In this document: piece after piece, positions 45,429-54,030 of the stretch | Numbering within the stretch: position 1 is the stretch's first letter | Layout: every line of letters begins with the position of its first letter | Source of the DNA: Lingula anatina | Taxonomy: Eukaryota; Brachiopoda; Lingulata; Lingulida; Lingulidae | Direction: 5' to 3' | DNA: 54,030 nt | Assembly (NCBI RefSeq): GCF_001039355.2 | Contig: NW_019775807.1 | Location: forward strand, 151,900 to 205,929 | Translations under genes and position numbers: made by a program | Notes under the pieces: model-generated | Seen by the model: only the letters and a program-made list of their open reading frames with translations | Told to the model about the DNA's origin: nothing | The model's database searches: none

Positions 45429-46267
45429 ATGGTACTGAAACCGGCAGCAGTATCTCGTAAGTTCCGTGCAGATGATAGAAAATGTATTGTAGCATTTCTT
45501 AGTTTTTCATTGACGACATTTTCCCGAAATGGTGCACTCTAGGCATAATGGCTATGGGGACATCTAAGGGCCCCTTTACACTGGACGGCGTCCTTTCTGC
45601 GTCCAGCAGTACGGGCCCATTTGAGAGTTAAAAAATTATAATACGTTACGTGCCAACAACTGGCCGATCATTAAGCATTCATTCTGATACAAAATCAATG
45701 CTCGTGTCTCCTTATTTAGACCACAGAGATGCCAAATTTCATGGTCGCAGAAAGGACGCAGAAAGGACGCCGTCCAGTGTAAAGGGGGTATAACTGACGT
45801 GAAGGATACTTTCTCTTAGCTTTCCCTCAGTGCCTGTTGGGCACTCTTTTGTTTCTGATACCATTATCTTTCCATGAGGCTTCAATATGAACATATATGT
45901 TTGTATAATTTTAAAGTTTAACTGCGATTTGTTGATTATAACGCAAAGGATACTGACACAAATTGCCGTAATAAATATGCACTGCTTTATCAGATTTTAG
46001 GCAGTATTTCATGAATGTGAATTTATTCCTTTAATTCCAGTGACTCTATGTACCGTTCACGAAGAAACCAGAACCGTACGCGTCTTACTCGGAGACACGT
46101 TTCGTGATCGACATATACAGCCCCTCACCCATGCCAAGATTGCCTCCTATGCCGACGTTTGTCTGCTCGTTAATTTGCAGGGACGACATTTAGCATGGAA
46201 TGCTATGTTTGCTTTTGGTTGTAGCATTCTGCTCCAAAACTTCTCATATAAATTAAATCCATACTAA
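45429..46267 (+). CDS. Weak two-exon ORF, unknown product
   Basis: ATG at 45429 in a good start context opens a 28-base exon (45429-45456) before GTAAGT. A second exon from 46041, after TTAATTCCAG, continues in frame to a stop at 46267, 84 residues in all. The second exon is CpG-rich, unlike its surroundings. The protein has no motif I recognise, and its intron holds a MITE. It may be a gene fragment or chance. Confidence 0.2.
45571..45788. mobile_element. 218-base fold-back MITE
   Basis: Left end CCCCTTTACACTGGACGGCG and the right end are near-perfect inverted repeats over about 34 bases, with TCCTTTCTGCG repeated. The target duplication is unclear. Confidence 0.7.
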
Positions 46268-48486
46268 GCGTCCGCCCTGCATATTGTTGGTTTGCTTCTT
46301 TTGGTAATTGTATGTTACTATGTAGTAGTACAGTGCTCTTATCTGATCGTGGTGTTATGAAGTAAGTTTATGTATACTTTTTGGGTTGGGGTTGATCCCC
46401 ATCCCTTTTGAACCTGAAACGTTAGATTTGAAGTTTTCATTTCAGAGAAATAATGTCTGTATAAAAACGATAAAGTGATTCTTTTAAAATTATCATAAAT
46501 TAATTTTCAAGAGGAGAAATGTTTTCTATTTGTCACTGAAAATATGCGTGTGGGCAAATCTGCAACTTGACGCCTCGCTGTGAACTTGACGATGTACTCT
46601 TATCCATTTAAAATGATGTTGACTTCTGGGAAGGAAGGACATTGCAACCCCATTACGTAAAATGCATACAGGAAACTTTTAATTCATTTATCGTGTGTTC
46701 AGTCGAAAAGAAAGAAAAGGTAAATCTGAAAAAGACACTGCTAATAAAACGTTAACACCTTAGAAATCCCACCATTAACAGGCAGAATGTGCCCCTGTTA
46801 CTGCAGAATTGTCCACGTGTACTATCACGATATTTTAACAGATATGAATATGGCACTGTTGCTGTGAATAAACTTCCTCTGGTTCTCGGTGTTTTCAGTG
46901 CTGGGCGGGGATCAAATATCTCCTTTCTGAAACAAAATTAAAAGGCGTGGGGTAAAGATTGCCACCCGAAATAAAAGTTAATATTTCATTGCTAGAATGC
47001 GTGTATGATGAGAAAACTGTTCCTATAGTTGGCTACAAAAAATCCCTAAGATTGGGATCATTTATATGCTGTTTAGGACTTATATTACAAAACAGAAGTG
47101 TCGAAAAACAACAAACGGGAAACGGACTTCATTTAGATTTTTTTGTCCATTAAAATGTCTCTGTAGGACTGACATTAATCACAGCCTTTTGCATTCCATA
47201 TTTTCAAAAGAATTTGAGCTATCGCAAAGCCCAATTTTTGGGAGGTAATGAGCATTATGAAAGCATTAAATCAATTTTTTCCAATTTTGCTCAAAAAGAT
47301 AGTGAATAATTAATAATTCTTTCACAAAACCTATAGATTTTTTAAAAAGTAGATTATAGGATTTCTTATTTTATCTATTACACTAAAGTCCATACTTGCA
47401 GTTTGTTCAGTAATTTATTTAAGACTTTTACGAAATTATCATCTAAAATGTTATTTCAAAGTATTTTGTTCCGCTAAACTCTAATTTCGATATTCTACCA
47501 AAGTGTATGCAAACCTTAAAACTTCGTTTGGTTTGAGTTTCTAAAGTGAGAAATATGCTTAAAATGTGCAGAGTAGCGTTCTAATTAAAATTGCTGTGTA
47601 TTCTAATGCATTTTAATTTTTCGGGAGCAAGGGGTGATTGAGAAAGACAGGCTTGGTTGTGTTAAAGATTCATCACTGAACATCGAGAACCAGAGTAAAG
47701 AGTATATTTTAAGTGAAAGTGAAAAGTCACTTTAATTGGTTTTTTTTTTTGCGTAACCTTATCAGTTTTTGTTGTATATTATTCTGAATTTGGCTAGACT
47801 TGGATAATCTTGTAAACCGTCTATGACTTTATGTTGCTCCTGATTCCCATGCTTTGCATATGTAAATTTTCATCCACAATTACCTCATGTATGTTATTCA
47901 TTTTGGGATTTATGGCAAGGAAAACTTTAAAAAATTTTCGATTTTTATAAAAACCATGTATCTTACAAATTTGAAAAAAAATGGCAACTGTTCGATTTAA
48001 CGACATAGAAAAAGATGTGCTTGCATGCGCTTAACAGTGCATTAATGCAAGAATGACGCTTTCAGCAGTTTATTTGCATTTTTAAAATTGTTTCAACCTC
48101 TGAATTTGGACGGAAATGTTTTGATGGAATTTGATGTAGACTTTGACAAAAAGTTGCCAGTACAATTTGTTGAACAGTCCATTTGGTCTATTAGCAGTTC
48201 TTGCCAAAGTCCTATAATGTTAAGATCCTGAACTTTATTTTTCATAAATCAAACTATTGTCTTTTAGTAACAATGTTCAAAATGCATAAAATCTTCGACT
48301 TGTTTTATGTACAGATATGTCTTTTTTCTGTTTGTTAAATTTCACTTTTATTAATTTAGAGCACAAAATGTTATATTTTCATTGTTTTTGTAAAAAAAAT
48401 AATGCTGTAAATAATTCATTTTGACAATAATAAACGTGCAAATGCTTTTACTTCGTTCAAAACTTGTAAAAGTATTTTCATCTTCC

Positions 48487-48556
48487 CTAGCTGACCACGA
48501 ACTCTTCATCTCCTGCTTACTGCCCTGCCGTCTTAGCTACTAAGCCACCGACTCGT
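48487..48556 (-). ncRNA. tRNA-like fragment (possible SINE head)
   Basis: The minus strand has a perfect A-box TGGCTTAGTAG (48547-48537) and a degenerate B-box about 33 bases further. No full cloverleaf is evident. Confidence 0.25.
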
Positions 48557-48644
48557 ATAGAATATTCTCAATCGTAGAACCCTCTTATCGGAGTTTAAAT
48601 TACTCATTTTGGATTTTTTTTGCAAAAGGTAATTTGCTTGGACA

Positions 48645-48718
48645 CAGAAGCGCCAGGTTTCGAACCCTAGTCTTGCTGGGTCCGAGTCTTGCGTGCTATC
48701 CACTCCTCCAAGTGTTCC
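48645..48718 (-). ncRNA. tRNA-like fragment with perfect B-box
   Basis: GGTTCGAAACC on the minus strand (48666-48656) matches the T-arm/B-box, but the A-box is poor. Probably a tRNA-derived SINE piece or tRNA pseudogene. Confidence 0.25.
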
Positions 48719-50473
48719 CGCCCACCCACCCCCGGTAGACTTTTCTTTTATAGTAACTAAAGAGAATTTTAAGAGCCCTTCTGCAAAGGAATTTATTACG
48801 TTCCAAATACCCGAATCAACCCCCCCCACCCTTAGAGTTCCACCCAGCCAATGAAAACGCTAAGCCAATTTTCATATATTTGTAAAGTATTTTATTTTGA
48901 GCAAAAACTGCCATTGATGTATTCTCATATTTTAAAAAATCCACTTGTTAAGATTTTTAAAAAATATTTTAATCACAATAAGTTTTGAATATTCGGATAT
49001 GTTACACAAAAATATTGATATCTGCATTTAGATTCGCTCAAGTTTATTTGATATATAAACTAATGAACTACTTGACTAATGTTTGATCTAGTTATAATAT
49101 TAAACAACTTATTAAGACAAAGATGACAATCAAATCTTTTAAATTTCATTTTAACAAAAACAAGGACAGGTCAAGAAGCTGCTAGTAGCTGTCTAGAGAA
49201 ACTGATTATTTAAAAAAGCATTTTAGCAATTGCAAAATGTGTAATTATCAAACCTAGGCAAAATGGAGGGGCAAATCATGGCATTACTTATACCATCTTG
49301 CATTTCTATTTTAAAGACCAAAAAAATTTTTAACAAATGGTTTTTAACTTTCTGAACATAAATAATGTTCTCATACAAAAACATAACAATCATTTCTGCA
49401 TCTGCAGCTCGATATACTGAAGATTCTGCTGAGGTGGAATGTTAAAAAGCAGCAGAGTTTTGAAAATGTTAAACTTTGGATAACATGACTGTTCCCTCCA
49501 TCTTCATGCAAAAGTGAGATCTGTTCGACTTATTAATGCTACAAATGCAAGTCATAATTAACAAATAATTACAAAAACTATTGCACATACTATTCAATTA
49601 AACTTAAGAAAATAATTAAGAAAATAATATTAGGATTACAATACAGATGAACAAATATAGAGAAATAACAAAAATCGTTTAATAGATCCATGTTGTTGTT
49701 ATGCACAGTTTTACAGGTAGACTTGGATTAGCCAAATCAGTTTACAACTACTTGTAATTTCTGCAAATTGAGTCTTAAATGTTTGAACTTCATATACTCC
49801 ATTATTCAAACAAAATGAGGTCCGTACAATGAAATTTTTCACTCAACAAGACAGCAAGTTTTCGAGCTTTAACAGATTATACAGATAAGAGTTTCAAGTA
49901 ATTAGATTTTGAGTCACCCTCGTTCCATAGCTCCATAAAGAGTTGTGAATTTCACACGTGGCGCTAGAATTATAGACATTTGGAACCCCAAACAGGGTTT
50001 TCAGGTCGTAGTTTTTGAAACGGTTTTTAGATAAAGTAAACCTAAAGGGAAATTTGCTGAAATTTCCAGATTTTTTTTTGTTGCTTGATTAAAGGTGTAA
50101 CTCGCATTGCCTGTCTTCAAAATTAAGAATTTAATTCCAGGAGTTCGAAGAGAGTGAAAATATTGCAAATGCCAAGTTCCAAGTGACGAGTGAAATTATA
50201 AGAAAATAAATATATGATTTTTTTAGTCTTTTAATAGAATTTTGTCAACTAAGCATCAAAAAATCTTAAAATGAATTGAATTGATTATGTATTATTTTTA
50301 AGATCAATAACTAAGGCTACTTCAGCATGATTTATTTCTCTTCAAAGCATCTCAGGACGTAAAAAAAGTAACAGAAATCACCAAATGTGCAAAATTACGT
50401 GAACAGAGTTTTCAAGGTAGCTATTTATCGTCTTTTGATGAACAGGTCAAATTGAGCTTCAATTGTGAGTTTT

Positions 50474-50639
50474 CCTGGCCCCGGTTTCACAAAAAAACTT
50501 AAGACAGGTTCCCTGGCTAAGAACGTAATTACCAAGGTTACATGGTCACTATCGAGAGCAGTGTAACAGCACTCCCAAGGAAATCCTAGTCAACTAAGCC
50601 AGGGAACTGACTTAAGTTTTTTGTGAAACTGGGGCCTGG
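50474..50639. mobile_element. 166-base fold-back MITE
   Basis: About 45-base inverted ends; shared core GTTTCACAAAAAACTTAAG with a few mismatches, and GTTCCCTGGCT further in. No coding capacity. Confidence 0.75.
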
Positions 50640-52055
50640 ACTAGAGAAGCAAGTTTTCTGTATTTTTGAGCATCATATTTGCATTGCAATAAATGTCAAG
50701 TCAAAACTTGCTGTTTTGCTGAAGAATACTGCAAACGGTTTTACAAATGTCACGATGGCAAACTCAGACTTATAATTATAGCAAAACATGTTTAAAGGCA
50801 TAAGGGGCGGTTTTATTCTTTGGCGAAATAAAACAAGTTCTGTTACTAAAGACTACGCAGTGTTAAATATGCTGCGTTTTGTTTTTTTTTATTACAAAAC
50901 GCTTGAAAATTTGGAGGCAAAAACCATGGTAAATTACTTTGGACAGGGCGTTTTGGTTAGACAACGTAATATTGATATTAGCCATAAATGAGAAATATCA
51001 AAATTACGTTCAAGCATTACTTGCAAATTGGCGCTAGCAATTCGCCCCATGTGCCTTGAAAAATGGCTGCTTTCATAATCAGTCACGCAGAAAGCAGTGT
51101 AACTATTAACTAGGTCACATACTTCAATGGATCGAACTATTACATATTATGGTATTATTTGTGAAAGCATGCCAAAATTAGAAATGGAAGTATATCACTA
51201 AACCTTCATCCTGTTCTTTAATTTTCAGTTGCAACTATTTTGCTGTACTACCCACTAACATTTCAGTAGCCAAGATTTTTTAAAGAGGCATTCCACAGAA
51301 TTTCCCCATCTTGACAATTTTGCATGTAATACTTTACTGTCAATACTAATTCTACCGGTGTAGTTTAAAATTCTGTGTAGTTAACATGAGGCACAAATGC
51401 CATTTTATACTGCCATGAGGTACGTGATAAAATAAGGAATGCATGTAGAACACAAAATATCAAGTGGGGAAAATGGTAAAACCTAGTGTTCAACATGCAG
51501 CCGTCAAAACCCATTTTTTAAATGCTTCAAAGATAAGTTTTCGACAATTACCTAAAACCATTGTCTTAGAAAGTTTCGTTGAATCGGTTAAAACTGAAAT
51601 ATCCATATACTTGGTATCCTGGTCGCCTCGCATCCACACCCGGTCACTCAGAACTGAAGAAGAAGTGACATCTTTTCCAAGAGTTCAGGTTGAAAATGAT
51701 CCATCGGGGTCGGAGGCAGGAGGAACTAGGTGACCGCCCTTACAATTCATCAATTTCCATAATACGACAGACAAAATTTGATTAACAATGTACTAAAATA
51801 GTAATGCACAGGAACCATTTGTTTCCTGCATATCTCTAAATACACTAGATTAAATTAATTTTATAAGCTTCAGATTCTTACACACCCCAAAGTAAAATGG
51901 TATTATGTAGGTCACTGGCTATCCTTATATGGTCTACTGTATGCTGCAATCTGAGCAGTTTTCGCCAGGTTTGACAAACGAAACCGTTCTATAGCGCCAT
52001 CTGGAGGGGAACAAAAATGATTTTCTCTGCTGCAATCGGTAGCTTGGCAGATTGT

Positions 52056-52059
<4 letters not shown>

Positions 52060-52094
<35 letters not shown>
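52060..52094. repeat. (GT)n microsatellite
   Basis: Uninterrupted TG run. Confidence 0.9.
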
Positions 52095-52095
<1 letters not shown>

Positions 52096-52986
52096 TCAAC
52101 AAGACGATCTCTTGCGTTTTTGGTATCTAAATTCTACAGTATTTCAATTAATCTAATAAATAGACCAAAAACGGTGGTTTTCTTATGTATGTCATTATAT
52201 TAATTACAACTGAAGACCCTAATAATAACTAAAAAGTGTTTTGATTGAGCCAATTCTACGATTCTCATTACAAAAATTCAATTTTACGAGGCTATAAAAC
52301 GTCTCCTGTAGCTGAGTGCACTGCCTTCCTTTCAAGAAATTAGATCTGTCGGTCAAATCGCGGAATTGAAAGCTTAACATGTTATGTCGGTTAATTTTGC
52401 CCACGTATCTGATATACATTACCTAAAATTAACCTTCCTACTTTTCGGATGCATTTTACATAACATTCACATTAGCCAACAAGGAACGTTTTCCTTATCA
52501 AGAGTGGGGGAGAGGTGCAAAATTCCCTTGGGGTACATATACCCTAATAAATGCAAAGGGAATACACTTACAATAAAGGCAAAATAGATGTTATTCTAAG
52601 GAAAGTCTGCTAGATTTGCCTTTTAACACATACAATCAACAGAACATTTGCAACATAATTTTTCAAAACGACACCAGAAAACAAATTAAATAAAAATCAA
52701 CCAGACGGTAAACCCAGCAGGCTTTTTTTAATTTTAGGGGGTCACCTGGTATAGTAACCTATTTTAACCAGTCTGGCAATTACAATTGGCCTTGGAAAAC
52801 GCATTTTGGTGATAATTTGCCCCTCATTCTGAAGAGAACTTGTTGTATTTCTTTATTTGAAGCAGAAAAAACGTAAAAACGATGGACCCCGTTTCCCGGT
52901 GGTAAGTTCTGGATGCCCAATTGGGCGTGGCCTCTGTGTAGGTACATCAGTCTGGGCACACCTCTGTAAGGGTGCTTTCCCAGAGA

Positions 52987-53174
52987 TTTAGATCGATCTA
53001 AAGATTAAGATTTAGATCGACCTAACTCCCTGGGGGTTCACGCTAAATTGCAGTCAGCCGAGCGGGCACCATAGTTAATTACCCCCTTACAGCTTTTAGT
53101 AGGCGGGACAGACGCCTAAGCCGGCCAAGCAGACAGTAATCTAGTGAGACTCCCCACAGGGATAGATCGATCTA
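52987..53174. repeat. Cluster of GATCGATC palindromes
   Basis: A perfect 16-base palindrome TTTAGATCGATCTAAA at 52987-53002, a variant at about 53009-53023, and TAGATCGATCTA at 53163-53174. Possibly the sub-terminal part of a MITE. Confidence 0.45.
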
Positions 53175-53504
53175 AAAATCTATGGAAATGGGGTGTAAGA
53201 CTGTGCAGAGTCATTCCTTGCGACACAGTTATCTGTCTTGCAATGTCTAACTGATTCAGACATGGCAGTCAGTTAATTGTTACTGACACACCTGACTACA
53301 CATTTATCTATTATCATAATTCACATGAGATACACGTTTAACAATGAAATAACACATGCCTGAACATGTACCTTTGAAACTAAAATATTCCATATTAAAA
53401 TGTCAAACCTGTATTTGATTTTTATACAAAAAAAAATCAATTTTCTACATCTTACACAAGTTAATCCCATATTTCTATTCATTTATTTTTTTAACTATTC
53501 ATTT

Positions 53505-53528
53505 GGGGGGGGGGGGTGGGGGGGGGGG
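53505..53528. repeat. Poly-G tract
   Basis: 23 G interrupted by one T. Confidence 0.9.
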
Positions 53529-53639
53529 CACGAGGATACTCTTTTGGCGTGAAACGAGTTCAATTTTTGTGCATTTGATTCAATATCTCAAAATGACAGC
53601 AACAAAATTTTGAAAAAAATCAATTTGTTGTATTGTAGT

Positions 53640-54030
53640 GTATAACTTCTTTTCAGATCCAATAAACCGTATTTCAGCTATGCTCACAATCAATGACACT
53701 GCATCTATTGGTACTTTTACTGTCAAATGATGTTTTATATTTGATTATTTTTGACATGTAAAATCTATGAGTGGAAAACAAAAGTTATATACAAAGCTTG
53801 AATTGCAATTCTGTATGGAAATAAAATTGTCCAATTTCTTCAATGTTAATTATAATTTAGAGAAGTTCGGATATGTGCATACACCGTGAGAGATATTCAA
53901 ATATCTCATATAGTTCTTGAAATATTACAGTTAGATAAGTGTGTGCAGTGGTAAATACTTCATCAGTTATAACAAAATATATACAGAAAATACACATGTA
54001 CAATCTGCTACAGAGTTATCAAATATGCGG
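53640..54030. repeat. Dispersed repeat, copy 3 (cut by the window end)
   Basis: Same family as 10640-11200 and 44060-44520, same orientation. Confidence 0.5.

Larger units (their letters stand above)
43230..54030. other. No convincing gene; repeats only
   Basis: Apart from the small entries listed separately, I found no chain of coding-like, splice-compatible exons on either strand in these 10.8 kb. The stretches 46268-48480, 48730-50470 and 50640-52050 in particular show only AT-rich unique sequence. Confidence 0.5.

Noticed and set aside
51464-51733. 89-codon ORF
   Set aside because: No recognisable domain, no splice partners and low-complexity context; likely chance.

Overview
This is eukaryotic genomic DNA: AT-rich, full of introns and transposons, with no operons. 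I read it as a marine invertebrate deuterostome, most likely an amphioxus (Branchiostoma). The reasons are extracellular proteins built from shuffled phase-1 exons (TSP1, WxxW, CUB, EGF), a CR1-like retrotransposon, and what looks like very high allelic divergence. Species is inference. Five single N bases (10983, 14373, 22371, 28233, 34927) look like contig joins.

Two genes can be spliced completely in frame, both on the + strand. Gene 1 (4598-10102, 10 exons, 537 aa) is a secreted protein: signal peptide, N-terminal Cys-rich module, seven thrombospondin type-1 repeats and a C-terminal WxxW (CILP/mucin-type) domain. Four of its TSP1 exons are near-identical tandem copies. Gene 2 (18864-42869, 22 exons, 1470 aa) is a secreted protein: signal peptide, CUB, calcium-binding EGF, EGF, a Cys-rich module, then two copies of an unnamed unit of about 560-600 residues. 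Each unit has an EGF followed by several beta-sandwich-like segments. Three of the 21 introns of gene 2 need GC-AG splice sites.

Layout: 1-4550, no gene recognised. 4553-10302, gene 1. 10304-18860, intergenic, mostly a 3.4-3.7 kb direct duplication joined at Ns and rich in inverted and GC-rich repeats. 18864-43183, gene 2; its 6.4 kb first intron holds a duplicated CR1 remnant (minus strand) and DNA transposons, intron 2 a Harbinger-type element, and intron 6 a TTAA-flanked element. A third direct duplication (about 2.9 kb) repeats exons 9-12 of gene 2 out of splicing phase. 43230-54030, no convincing gene: fold-back elements, microsatellites, tRNA-like fragments and one weak two-exon ORF.

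The main findings are: three ~2-3.7 kb direct duplications at single-N joins, probably two haplotypes assembled in series; micro-insertions of the form TA-G(G)(G)C(C)-TA that break the CR1 reading frame and look like excision footprints of a TA-targeting transposon with GGG...CCC ends, a candidate of which sits in the same CR1 copy; the GC-AG introns; and the eight-exon duplicated unit of gene 2.
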